Below, in pieces: positions 1 to 7,606 of a stretch of 64,000 nucleotides of DNA. The translations under genes were made by a program, and so were the position numbers. The DNA is taken from the NCBI RefSeq assembly GCF_014280875.1, contig NZ_JACLAL010000012.1, positions 48,418 to 112,417 on the forward strand, given 5' to 3'. The stretch is from Paenirhizobium daejeonense. GTDB lineage: Bacteria > Pseudomonadota > Alphaproteobacteria > Rhizobiales > Rhizobiaceae. The stretch's first letter is position 1; each line of letters opens with the position of its first letter. The notes under the pieces were generated by a model that worked only from the letters and a program-made list of their open reading frames with translations, made no database searches and was not told the origin of the DNA.

Positions 1-93
1 CTTGTCTTCGCCTGCGCGGTGACCGCGACCTGTCCTAGTCCTTTCGAGGAGCCATCGAGCGGGATCGGCCCGCTCCGGACGGAGGTTTCTCAA

Positions 94-261
94 ATGGCAC
101 AGGATCTTGCACTCGCACAAGCCCACGCATTTTCTCTTTCGCGCATCCTCATGGTCCCGATCACCCTGTTCAAATCCGGCGACGAATTCGACGTCCTTCC
201 GTCCGACGAACTCGATGACGAAGACGATCTTGAGATCGTGCATGAATATGAACCGTGGTGA
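94..261 (+). CDS. Small acidic hypothetical protein
   Basis: A 55-residue product with a very acidic second half (a run of Asp and Glu around residues 35-48) ending in HEYEPW. The ATG at 94 is preceded by GGAGG about eight bases upstream, which favours it over the longer GTG start at 19. I do not recognise a family. The last seven codons including the stop lie inside the 89-bp repeat that recurs inverted at 6180-6268, so the 3' end of this gene forms one border of the arsenic island. No function is assigned. Confidence 0.45.
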   Translation: MAQDLALAQAHAFSLSRILMVPITLFKSGDEFDVLPSDELDDEDDLEIVHEYEPW

Positions 262-329
262 CTTATGGTCACCTCAGGCTCGATCACCCTGCTTTGCAGG
301 GGATCCTGGACTTTCAGCTGCACATAATC
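241..329 (+). repeat. Left copy of 89-bp inverted repeat bracketing the ars island
   Basis: By eye, 83 of 89 positions match the reverse complement of 6180-6268. The repeat holds the end of the upstream small gene plus two hairpins kept in both copies: GGTGAC-N5-GTCACC at 257-273 and CCCTGC-TTT-GCAGGG at 287-301. It could be an island boundary, a dispersed intergenic repeat or a recombination site; the sequence alone does not decide. Confidence 0.85.
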
Positions 330-359
330 CGCCCCGGCTTGGAGGCGGTTGACTTATCC

Positions 360-383
360 CATATATCTATTATTCTGGATATG
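360..383 (+). promoter_or_regulatory. Candidate ArsR operator/promoter of the forward ars operon
   Basis: An AT-rich imperfect dyad (CATAT at 360-364, ATATG at 379-383) lies directly on the GTG start of the first arsR in otherwise GC-rich DNA. ArsR-family repressors usually bind AT-rich dyads overlapping their own promoter. The assignment rests on position and composition only. Confidence 0.4.
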
Positions 384-736
384 TGGAAAACAACAATGCA
401 ATAGCGGCCCTTGCGGCCTTGGCCCAGAACACCCGCCTTGAGACGTTCCGTCTGCTCGTGCGGCACGAACCGGATGGAATTCCGGCAGGCGAACTCGCCC
501 GGCTCCTCGATGTCCCGCAAAACACGATGTCGGCGCATCTTGCGACGCTGTCCCGTGCAGGGTTGGTGAAGAGCGAGCGCCAGAGCCGATCGATCATCTA
601 CCGGGCCGACCTAGACGGCCTGCGCGACCTGACACTATTCCTGCTGAAGGACTGCTGCGGCGGATCGACAGAGCTTTGCGCTCCCCTGATCGCAGAACTG
701 ACGCCATGCTGCGCGCCGGGGGTGAACCCATGTTGA
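383..736 (+). CDS. arsR: ArsR-family arsenic-responsive repressor (copy 1)
   Basis: A 117-aa winged-helix repressor of the SmtB/ArsR family. The recognition helix region is around residues 45-65 (NTMSAHLATLSRAGLV). Cys91, Cys92 and Cys99 follow the DNA-binding core, resembling the C-terminal As(III) site of Acidithiobacillus-type ArsR rather than the CVC site of plasmid R773 ArsR; more cysteines follow at the C-terminus. It should repress the forward ars operon until arsenite or antimonite binds. The start is GTG at 383. The stop overlaps the next gene's start (ATGTTGA), indicating translational coupling. Confidence 0.9.
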   Translation: MENNNAIAALAALAQNTRLETFRLLVRHEPDGIPAGELARLLDVPQNTMSAHLATLSRAGLVKSERQSRSIIYRADLDGLRDLTLFLLKDCCGGSTELCAPLIAELTPCCAPGVNPC

Positions 737-1167
737 GCGCGATCGCATTACACGAACTGGCCGGTAGCGACGCTCGTCTCCGCGAAGCGCTCCGTGCGGC
801 GGATCTCCCGACCGATGACATTGAAGATGAAGGCCGCGCCTTCCTCGAAGCCGTCTTCGACGACGGCCAAACGATCGGATATGCCGGCCTCGAACGATGC
901 GCCGGCGATTACCTGCTGCGGTCTGTTGTCGTGCTCCCGGAACATCGGGGTCATGGGTTCGGCCGGGCAATCGTCGAGGCAACGCTTCGAGGCATAGGTG
1001 GCGATGTCTTCCTCGCGACGACGAGTGCAGCGCCGTTTTTCTCGAGCATCGGGTTTTCAGAGGTTCTGCGGACCGAAGTGCCGGCCGCGGTGCTTGCGAC
1101 CCGCCAACTGTCCTCCATTTGCCCCTCGTCGGCGACCATCATGAAGCTCAACAGGCCTCCGACCTAA
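730..1167 (+). CDS. arsN2: ArsN2-like GNAT acetyltransferase
   Basis: A 145-aa GNAT-fold protein with the acetyl-CoA loop VVLPEHRGHGFG near residues 71-82 and a C-terminal FFSSIGF segment typical of this group. Related genes lie between arsR and arsC in many alphaproteobacterial ars operons and are named ArsN2. The characterised ArsN1 acetylates arsinothricin or phosphinothricin; whether this protein has the same substrate is unknown. ATG at 730 overlaps the arsR stop and is preferred over an in-frame ATG at 676 inside arsR. Cytosolic. Confidence 0.75.
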   Translation: MLSAIALHELAGSDARLREALRAADLPTDDIEDEGRAFLEAVFDDGQTIGYAGLERCAGDYLLRSVVVLPEHRGHGFGRAIVEATLRGIGGDVFLATTSAAPFFSSIGFSEVLRTEVPAAVLATRQLSSICPSSATIMKLNRPPT

Positions 1168-1182
1168 CCACGGACCACGACC

Positions 1183-1710
1183 ATGACTGACAAGACCTAT
1201 AACGTGCTGTTCCTCTGCACGGGCAATTCCGCTCGCTCTATTCTCGCCGAGTCCATCCTCAACAAAGAGGGCGGCGGCCGGTTCAAGGCCTATTCCGCCG
1301 GTAGCCAGCCGAAGGGCGAAGTCAACCCGCACGCGCTGAAGGAACTGGATGCGCTCGGCTATCCATCGACGGGTTTCTCATCGAAGAGCTGGGATGTGTT
1401 CGCCGCGCCGGGCGCACCGGAGATGGATTTCATCTTCACGGTTTGCGACAGCGCGGCCGGCGAAGCCTGCCCGGTCTGGATTGGCCATCCGATGACCGCC
1501 CATTGGGGTGTCGAGGACCCGGCGGCCGTCGTCGGCACTGAAGTCGAGATCCAGCGCGCTTTCGCCCAAGCTGCACGGTTTCTGAAGAACCGGATCACAG
1601 CCTTCATCAACCTGCCCATCGCCTCGATCGACCGCTTGGCACTCGAACAGCACGTTCGCCAGATCGGTTCGCTCGAAGGCGCATCTGTCAAATCCGCGAA
1701 GGCCGAGTGA
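1183..1710 (+). CDS. arsC: Arsenate reductase, thioredoxin-coupled (LMW phosphatase fold)
   Basis: A 175-aa cytosolic enzyme reducing arsenate to arsenite by a disulfide cascade. The P-loop CTGNSARS starts at nucleophile Cys12. The relay cysteines are probably Cys88 and Cys96 (TVCDS and EACPVW), as in pI258-type ArsC. The C-terminus is about 30 residues longer than the roughly 140 aa usual for the family. It ends two bases before acr3, so reduction and export are made together. A second, unrelated arsenate reductase follows acr3. Confidence 0.92.
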   Translation: MTDKTYNVLFLCTGNSARSILAESILNKEGGGRFKAYSAGSQPKGEVNPHALKELDALGYPSTGFSSKSWDVFAAPGAPEMDFIFTVCDSAAGEACPVWIGHPMTAHWGVEDPAAVVGTEVEIQRAFAQAARFLKNRITAFINLPIASIDRLALEQHVRQIGSLEGASVKSAKAE

Positions 1711-1711
1711 G

Positions 1712-2770
1712 ATGTCGACATTCGAGCGATACCTGACCGTCTGGGTCTTTCTCTGTATTGCCGTCGGCGTTGCCCTCGGCCACTTGATGCCCGGCGTCTT
1801 CCAGATCATCGGCGGCGCCGAGATCGCCAAGGTCAACATCCCCGTCGCGATCCTGATTTGGCTGATGATCATCCCGATGCTGCTGAAGATCGATTTCCGG
1901 TCGTTGGCGCAGGTCGGCTCCTACTGGCGCGGGATCGGCGTCACGCTGATCATCAACTGGGCGATCAAACCGTTCTCGATGGCTCTGCTGGGATGGCTGT
2001 TCGTCGGCTGGCTGTTTCGACCCTATCTGCCGGCAGACCAGATCGACTCGTACATCGCTGGCCTGATCATTCTTGCCGCGGCACCCTGCACGGCCATGGT
2101 CTTCGTGTGGTCGAACCTGACACGGGGAGAGCCGCTGTTCACGCTCTCGCAAGTGGCTTTGAACGACGCCATCATGGTCGTCGCGTTCGCGCCGATCGTC
2201 GGCCTGCTGCTCGGCCTCTCGGCCATCACCGTGCCATGGGGAACACTCGCCCTATCCGTCGCTCTCTACATTGTCGTGCCCGTCATCATCGCGCAGATGC
2301 TGAGAAGCCGCCTGACGCCCGACGGCAAGACGGGTGCGCTCGACCGCTTGCTTGCGAAGCTGCAGCCCATGTCGCTCGTCGCGCTCCTTGCCACCCTTGT
2401 GCTTCTCTTCGCCTTCCAGGGAGAGCAGATCATCGCCCAGCCGGCGATCATCGCATTGCTGGCCGTACCGATCCTGATCCAGGTCTATCTGAACTCCGGG
2501 CTGGCCTACCTTCTGAACCGCTTGGCAGGCGAGCGCCACTGCGTCGCCGGGCCGTCCGCCCTCATCGGTGCCAGCAATTTCTTTGAACTTGCGGTCGCCG
2601 CCGCCATCAGCCTGTTCGGGTTTCAATCGGGTGCGGCACTCGCCACCGTTGTCGGTGTCCTGATCGAGGTGCCCGTGATGCTGTCGGTCGTCTGGATCGT
2701 GAACCGCTCGAAGGGTTGGTATGAAGCATCACCGGCCGTCTCCCGTAACACCGTCACCGAAAGGCCCTGA
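1712..2770 (+). CDS. acr3: Arsenite efflux permease, ACR3 family
   Basis: A 352-aa inner-membrane protein with about ten hydrophobic segments and the ACR3 signature around residues 120-135 (AAAPCTAMVFVWS); Cys126 corresponds to the essential transmembrane-4 cysteine of the family. Near residues 286-306 it carries the conserved ASNFFELAVAAAISLFG stretch with its charged Glu. It exports arsenite, driven by the membrane potential; no ArsA ATPase gene is present. Two bases separate it from arsC on each side. Confidence 0.93.
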   Translation: MSTFERYLTVWVFLCIAVGVALGHLMPGVFQIIGGAEIAKVNIPVAILIWLMIIPMLLKIDFRSLAQVGSYWRGIGVTLIINWAIKPFSMALLGWLFVGWLFRPYLPADQIDSYIAGLIILAAAPCTAMVFVWSNLTRGEPLFTLSQVALNDAIMVVAFAPIVGLLLGLSAITVPWGTLALSVALYIVVPVIIAQMLRSRLTPDGKTGALDRLLAKLQPMSLVALLATLVLLFAFQGEQIIAQPAIIALLAVPILIQVYLNSGLAYLLNRLAGERHCVAGPSALIGASNFFELAVAAAISLFGFQSGAALATVVGVLIEVPVMLSVVWIVNRSKGWYEASPAVSRNTVTERP

Positions 2771-2772
2771 CC

Positions 2773-3198
2773 ATGGACGCCACCATCTATCACAATCCGG
2801 CCTGTGGGACGTCCCGCAACACGCTGGCGCTGATCCGCGCCGCCGGGATCGAACCCACAGTCATCGAATACCTGCAGAATCCGCCAGCGCGCGAGCAGCT
2901 CTCCAAGATGATCGTAGATGCCGGCCTGACGGTTCGGGAAGTGATCCGAGAGAAGGGCACGCCCTATGCGGAACTTGGCCTCGACAATCCGGACCTCACC
3001 GATGACCAGTTGCTGGACGCGATGATCGCCACCCCGATGCTGATCAACCGGCCACTCGTCGTTACGCCGCTGGGCACCAGACTGGCCCGCCCCTCGGAGG
3101 TCGTGCTCGACATCCTGCCAGCTAACGCCTTCAAAGGACCCTTTACCAAGGAAGACGGTGAACAGGTCCTCGATCAGCAAGGAAAGCGCATTGTCTGA
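2773..3198 (+). CDS. arsC2: Arsenate reductase, glutaredoxin-coupled (ArsC/Spx fold)
   Basis: A 141-aa R773-type ArsC. HNPACGTSRNT at residues 7-17 carries the single catalytic Cys11, and the arsenate-binding arginines fall around NRPLVVTPLGTRLARP. It uses glutathione and glutaredoxin rather than thioredoxin, so the operon encodes two mechanistically independent arsenate reductases. Its 3' end overlaps the start of arsH. Confidence 0.93.
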   Translation: MDATIYHNPACGTSRNTLALIRAAGIEPTVIEYLQNPPAREQLSKMIVDAGLTVREVIREKGTPYAELGLDNPDLTDDQLLDAMIATPMLINRPLVVTPLGTRLARPSEVVLDILPANAFKGPFTKEDGEQVLDQQGKRIV

Positions 3199-3901
3199 CA
3201 CATTTCCCGCACTGCATGACGACCATCTTCAGCCGATTGCGCCGGAATCCTTGCGGCCGGCATTCTCGACGCACAAGCCCAGAATCCTGGTGCTCTATGG
3301 ATCGCTTCGGGAAGTGTCTTATAGCCGTCTCCTTGCCTTCGAAGTCCGTCGGCTGCTCGAACGCCTCGGATGCGAGGTGCGGATATTCGATCCGGCCGGG
3401 CTGCCGCTTCCGGACGAGGCACCCGTCAGCCATCCCAAGGTGCAGGAACTCCGCGACCTCTCCCAATGGTCGGAAGGCCAGGTCTGGATCAGCCCGGAGC
3501 GCCACGGCGCGATGACAGGCATTATGAAGGCGCAGATCGACTGGATCCCGCTGTCGCTCGGCTCCGTCCGCCCGACGCAGGGCAAGACGCTGGCGGTGAT
3601 GGAGGTCTCCGGCGGCAGTCAGTCCTTCAACGCCGTGAACCAGTTACGCATCCTCGGCCGCTGGATGCGGATGATCACCATTCCCAATCAGAGCAGCGTC
3701 GCGAAGGCGTTCCAAGAATTCGACGCCGACGGTCGGATGAAGCCGTCTTCCTACTATGACCGCGTCGTCGATGTCTGCGAGGAACTGGTGAAGTTCACCA
3801 TTCTCACGCGCGATGCCTCATCCTATCTGACCGATCGCTATAGCGAGCGGAAAGAAGAAGCGGCCGAACTGGAGAAACGCGTCTCGCTCAAGTCGATCTG
3901 A
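3158..3901 (+). CDS. arsH: ArsH, NADPH-dependent FMN reductase/organoarsenical oxidase
   Basis: A 247-aa flavodoxin-like protein with the FMN phosphate loop GSLREVSYSRLLAFE (about residues 48-62) and the ERHGAMTGIMKAQIDW region diagnostic of ArsH. Characterised ArsH enzymes oxidise trivalent organoarsenicals to the less toxic pentavalent form. The GTG at 3158 overlaps arsC2 by 41 bases; a later start is possible but the length suits the family. The gene is the last of the forward operon and converges with the MFS gene after a four-base gap. Confidence 0.92.
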   Translation: MNRSSISKESALSDTFPALHDDHLQPIAPESLRPAFSTHKPRILVLYGSLREVSYSRLLAFEVRRLLERLGCEVRIFDPAGLPLPDEAPVSHPKVQELRDLSQWSEGQVWISPERHGAMTGIMKAQIDWIPLSLGSVRPTQGKTLAVMEVSGGSQSFNAVNQLRILGRWMRMITIPNQSSVAKAFQEFDADGRMKPSSYYDRVVDVCEELVKFTILTRDASSYLTDRYSERKEEAAELEKRVSLKSI

Positions 3902-3905
3902 CGGA

Positions 3906-5117
3906 TCAGACCGTCGCGGTGGCAGGCTGCCGGCAGGACGCTGCCACCGCGACGAATGCCGCAATGCTGATCGCCCCGAGACATGCGTTTGCGACGAGGG
4001 CAAAGCTCAGCCCGATATTCTCCATGGCCGCCGCGAACACGAAGGGCGCGCCGGCCCCAACCGCCAGGCGGGCGGCCGCCATCTTGCCGGTGATCGCACC
4101 ATATCCGTCCGAGCCGAAGATATAGAGCGGCAGGCTTCCCTGTGCGATGCTGTTGATACCGGAACCGAGCCCGAGGCAAATGGCGAAGGCGACCGCACCC
4201 GGCAACCAGTTGCCTGTCATCAGCAGGATCAGCACGCCGAAGACGATGAGCACGGCCGACAGGACCGCAAGCCCAGGCGGCAACAGGTTCTTCCCAAAAA
4301 CCATATTAATCAGACGGCTCAGCACCTGCGCAGGGCCGAACAACGAGCCGATCACAACGGCTGCAGCGCCCAGCCCGATCGAGCCGAGCATCGGGACCAT
4401 ATGGGCAAGGATCGCGGCGAGTGTGAAGCCGAGGAGCGCGAAGGCAAATGAGACAATGACCATGGCGCGGCGGCGGGCGTGCGGCGGGATCGCGCCGATG
4501 ACCGTCTCGCGCGGCCGGATGGATGCTTCGCCTGCCTTCTTGCCGAGGCTTCGGATCCAGAAGTGCAGCGGCATGCAGAGGAACAGGTTTAGCGCCGCAA
4601 AAACGAGATAGATCTCCCGCCAGGAGAGATATCCGGTGAGCGTCGCCGAGATCGGCCAGAAGATCGTCGAGGCAAAGCCGCCGATCAGCGTCAGGTAGGT
4701 GATGCTGCGGGAAGCCGTGCGGGGATCGCTCTCGACCAGCGCCGCGAATGCTGCCTGATACTGGACCATACCGGACGACACCTCGAGCAGGATGATGGCG
4801 ATGGCAAAGATCACGACCGACGGCGACCAGGCGCAGAGCGCAAGCGTCAACGCCGCGAGGGCTGAGCCGATCGTCATGATCGTCGCGGCGCCGATCCGGT
4901 CCATCTGCTTGCCGATATAGGTCGCCGACAGGCCACCGATGAACAGGGAAACAGAGAACACCCCAAACACTTCGGCCAGCGACAAGCCGAGATCCGCCGC
5001 CATGCCGGGGGCCAGAATACTGAAGCTGTAATAGAGGGTGCCGTAACCGATGATCTGAGTCAGGCCGAGAGCCGAGACGAGCCCGGCGGCGATTTTCGCA
5101 CTATGCAACGACGTCAT
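3906..5117 (-). CDS. arsK: MFS efflux transporter, probably ArsK
   Basis: A roughly 403-aa major facilitator protein with about twelve hydrophobic segments; GLTQIIGYGTLYYSF lies near the N-terminus. It is translationally coupled to an arsR and convergent with arsH. That layout and the N-terminal motif match ArsK, described in Agrobacterium as an arsenite/antimonite exporter, but a general MFS drug pump cannot be excluded. ATG at 5117 overlaps the arsR stop by 17 bases; an alternative ATG at 5159 would overlap by 59. Confidence 0.65.
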   Translation of the reverse strand: MTSLHSAKIAAGLVSALGLTQIIGYGTLYYSFSILAPGMAADLGLSLAEVFGVFSVSLFIGGLSATYIGKQMDRIGAATIMTIGSALAALTLALCAWSPSVVIFAIAIILLEVSSGMVQYQAAFAALVESDPRTASRSITYLTLIGGFASTIFWPISATLTGYLSWREIYLVFAALNLFLCMPLHFWIRSLGKKAGEASIRPRETVIGAIPPHARRRAMVIVSFAFALLGFTLAAILAHMVPMLGSIGLGAAAVVIGSLFGPAQVLSRLINMVFGKNLLPPGLAVLSAVLIVFGVLILLMTGNWLPGAVAFAICLGLGSGINSIAQGSLPLYIFGSDGYGAITGKMAAARLAVGAGAPFVFAAAMENIGLSFALVANACLGAISIAAFVAVAASCRQPATATV

Positions 5118-5460
5118 CCTTGCCCACCGGGCTGCAACAGTCGTCAGCACGCTCGACATTCTCTCTGATAATCGGATGACCGGCGCAGCAGTCCTCCATC
5201 AGGAATTTGACGAGATCGGCAAGCGCGTCGTAGCTGGCGCTGTAAATGATCGAGCGGGATTCTCTTCGCTGGGAGATCAACCCCGACCGCTCCAGCTCCT
5301 TCAGATGGAAGGACACGTTCGTGGCAGAGACGCCCATGCGCTCGGCGATCATTCCTGCGGCCATTCCTTCGGGTCCGGCGACGACCAACGCCCGAACGAT
5401 GGCAAGGCGCGTCTCCTGAGAGAGCGCCGCGAATGAGGAAAGGGCTTGACGTTCGTCCAT
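5101..5460 (-). CDS. arsR: ArsR-family repressor (copy 2)
   Basis: A 119-aa winged-helix repressor with the recognition region NVSFHLKELERSGLI and the wing RESRSIIY. Cys91-Cys92 follow the DNA-binding core and a second Cys-Cys pair lies near residue 109, the same architecture as copy 1. It is transcribed leftward with the MFS gene and diverges from the broken DUF6428-like gene. A dyad touching its start codon (5463-5478) is the likely operator, which would control both directions. Confidence 0.9.
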   Translation of the reverse strand: MDERQALSSFAALSQETRLAIVRALVVAGPEGMAAGMIAERMGVSATNVSFHLKELERSGLISQRRESRSIIYSASYDALADLVKFLMEDCCAGHPIIRENVERADDCCSPVGKDDVVA

Positions 5461-5462
5461 AC

Positions 5463-5478
5463 TTCAATAATCCTTGAA
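5463..5478 (-). promoter_or_regulatory. Candidate operator for second ArsR
   Basis: Perfect dyad TTCAA-N6-TTGAA, beginning two bases upstream of the arsR start, in the short AT-rich gap between divergent genes. Position and TTCAA half-sites resemble sites used by ArsR/SmtB repressors. Binding is inferred. Confidence 0.45.
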
Positions 5479-5502
5479 ATGTTGGATAAACAGATAACGC
5501 AT

Positions 5503-6014
5503 ATGAATGTGATCGACAAGACCGTTTCGGCCGACATCTGTCTCGGCCACCTCCTCGATGTGCTCTCGGTGCGCCCGATGCCCCCGCTGGTGTTCAGTTA
5601 TGATGGCAGTCCCGTCCGGTCTGGCTATCACGTCACCGAGGTCAAGGCCGGGATGTTTTCGGCGCTCGACCGCGGAGCCAACCCGGAAGCCTGGTCGGAG
5701 ATCTTCGTCCAGCTCTGGGATATCGATGAAGATGGTCGGACATGCTGGCCGGAAGGTTTACAGCGATCATCCGCAAGGTTTCCGACCATGTTCGGCTCGA
5801 GCCGACGGCAAAGCTGACGTCCGAGGTCAGTGACGGAGAGCGGCCGATGGCCCTCTACTGCGCGTCTGCACCGCGGCTCGTCGCCGGCACCTTCGAGGTC
5901 TCCCTTGCCGCTCGCCCAGCAAGCTGCAAGCCGCGAGATCGGTGGCTCGCGGAGGAGCGGGCCAAATCGTCCTGCTGCGGATCAGCGAGCACATCGTCGA
6001 ACTGCTGTGCTTGA
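5503..6014 (+). pseudogene. DUF6428-like ars-associated gene, frameshifted
   Basis: The reading frame from ATG 5503 encodes HLLDVLSVRPMPPLVF and GYHVTEVKAG, then QLWDIDEDGR up to about 5737. After that the family pattern continues one frame over (MLAGRFTAIIRKVSDHVRL, then CKPRDRW and a SCCG tail) to the stop at 6012-6014. Going from frame 1 to frame 0 fits loss of one base near 5735-5742. DUF6428 proteins are usually encoded beside arsR in Rhizobiales; their role is unknown. The Cys-rich C-terminus suggests metalloid binding. Either a true pseudogene or a single-base sequencing error. Confidence 0.7.
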
Positions 6015-6030
6015 GGCGTCCAATCTGGTG

Positions 6031-6056
6031 CGCTCCCGGACGTCACGCCGGGAGCG
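6031..6056 (+). terminator. Hairpin after the DUF6428-like gene
   Basis: Perfect 9-bp GC-rich stem (CGCTCCCGG with CCGGGAGCG) and an 8-base loop, 16 bases after the stop. It has no T-run, so rho-independent activity is uncertain. Confidence 0.4.
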
Positions 6057-6179
6057 ACTGGCTTACAGCGCCTGAAGGAATGCCATCAGCTTGTCGGGCG
6101 GCCGGTATCGAACACCTGCCGCGGTGATCGGCTGCCTTCGCTCCTGTGCCCGACGCTGAGGATTGACGGGCAACGAGCC

Positions 6180-6268
6180 GATTATGTGCAGCTGAAAGTC
6201 GGAGATGCCCTGCAAAGCAGGGCGATCGAGCCTGAGGTGACCATAAGTCACCACGGCTCATATTCATG
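6180..6268 (-). repeat. Right copy of 89-bp inverted repeat bracketing the ars island
   Basis: Reverse complement of 241-329 with six mismatches by eye, the same length and both internal hairpins preserved. Read on the minus strand it encodes the same HEYEP-W-stop ending as the small gene at 94-261, but without the rest of that gene. Confidence 0.85.
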
Positions 6269-6299
6269 CTTATGCTCACCTCCGCATAAGCATGAATAT
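6260..6299 (+). repeat. Perfect 16-bp palindromic hairpin beside the ars-island border
   Basis: ATATTCATGCTTATGC (6260-6275) pairs perfectly with 6284-6299 around the loop TCACCTCC. It overlaps the outer end of the right repeat copy. The left copy at 241 is not flanked by the same extended palindrome. The remaining 200 bases to the next gene hold GC-rich sequence with no ORF I can support. Confidence 0.6.
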
Positions 6300-6504
6300 T
6301 TCCCCCGCGGGTCTCATTGAGACCCGCATGGCTGTGCCGCTGGCGACCTGTCGGGGGCAAGGGAAGCTTCGCCGCGGCACACCGCTGCAATTTTTGTCAG
6401 TTGCGTGCAGCGCCCCTGCCCCTTCGCTCTTCGCGGCGGGGTGGAAGGTGGCCCGCAAAATGCGGGAAGCAAGAAGGGGCAGCTGCTCCGCGGCTGAAGT
6501 AAAC

Positions 6505-7533
6505 ATGAAACGAGAAGAGTTAGAGGTGCTGCGCGCCAAGGTAAGTTGCGAAGCGGTGCTGGAGCGGGCTGGATACGAAATCGATGTGAAGGAAAGCACG
6601 CGGCGCGCCGTCAAATACAGGCGGCGCGACGATATCGTCATCGTCATCCATGACGGACGAGGCTGGTTCGATCCTCTCAGTGACGAGAAAGGCGATGTCT
6701 TCGGCCTTGCCATGTTTCTGGATAGTGTTGCTTTCCCGATCGCGGCGAAGGCTGTTGCAACCCTGGTCGGATTTCCCCTGTCCCGCCCGGAATGGACGTC
6801 TCCACGCTCGCCAGGGCCGGCGGGAGACATTGCAGAGCGTTGGCGAAACCGGCGCACGCCGTCGCCCGGATCCGACACCTGGCGCTATCTGTGTTGGGAG
6901 CGCTCAATCCCGTCTGCCATCCTCCGGCAGGCTGGCCGGGAGGGCCTACTGCGAGAAGGACCTTACGGCAGCATGTGGGCGGCGCATGTCGATAACCACG
7001 GCCGTGTGGTCGGCTGGGAAGAGCGCGGTCCCGATTGGCGCGGATTTTCCACGGGGGGTTCGAAGGTGCTGTTCCGGTTAGGACCGAGCGATGCCTCTCG
7101 GCTCTGCGTGACCGAGGCCGCGATCGACGCGATGAGCCTCGCAGCGCTCGAGGGTTCGCGCGAGGGGACGGTCTACCTCAGCACCGGCGGGGGGTGGTCT
7201 TCTGCGACAGATGCCGCGCTCTGCGAACTCGCTGTGCGGCCGGGACTGACACTGGTGGCCGCGACGGATGCCAATTCCCAAGGGGACGTCTACGCAGAAC
7301 GATTGCGTGCGCTCGCCGAAGCGTGCGGCTGCGACTGGCAGAGGCTACGTCCGCCCGCGGACGACTGGAACGAGGTCCTGAAAGCAAAGCAAAACGAGAA
7401 ACGGGAAAGGACGAAGGAAAAGAGCATGAGGCCTGCCGCATGCGCGCCGACCGCATCAAGGGAGGCTTCGCCCGGCATGCGCCGGCCCTTGACCCGGCCG
7501 GACACGGACGCAGCAACGCGGGAAGGGTCATGA
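6505..7533 (+). CDS. DUF3991 and Toprim domain plasmid protein
   Basis: A 342-aa protein of the type found next to DarB-like methylase-helicase genes on rhizobial plasmids. The N-terminal half (about residues 1-150) is DUF3991-like, with YRRRDDIVIVIHDGRGWFDP. The second half is Toprim-like, with LCVTEAAIDAMSLAALEG and LVAATDANSQGD supplying the conserved Glu and DxD-type acidic residues. Toprim folds bind metal in primases and nucleases, so a DNA-processing role is likely but unproven. ATG 6505 is chosen because translation upstream of it looks non-coding. The C-terminal 50 residues are low complexity. Confidence 0.75.
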   Translation: MKREELEVLRAKVSCEAVLERAGYEIDVKESTRRAVKYRRRDDIVIVIHDGRGWFDPLSDEKGDVFGLAMFLDSVAFPIAAKAVATLVGFPLSRPEWTSPRSPGPAGDIAERWRNRRTPSPGSDTWRYLCWERSIPSAILRQAGREGLLREGPYGSMWAAHVDNHGRVVGWEERGPDWRGFSTGGSKVLFRLGPSDASRLCVTEAAIDAMSLAALEGSREGTVYLSTGGGWSSATDAALCELAVRPGLTLVAATDANSQGDVYAERLRALAEACGCDWQRLRPPADDWNEVLKAKQNEKRERTKEKSMRPAACAPTASREASPGMRRPLTRPDTDAATREGS

Positions 7534-7606
7534 AGGACTGAAGAGGATAGTGAGGTCGAAACGAAATCGCTGCCGCCGGTCCCCAAACCCCGAAAGGATC
7601 AAGCCG

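Noticed and set aside
6043..6390. A 115-codon minus-strand frame across the right repeat copy
   Set aside because: It reads through hairpins and the repeat in a frame different from the conserved HEYEPW ending, and has no ribosome-binding site.
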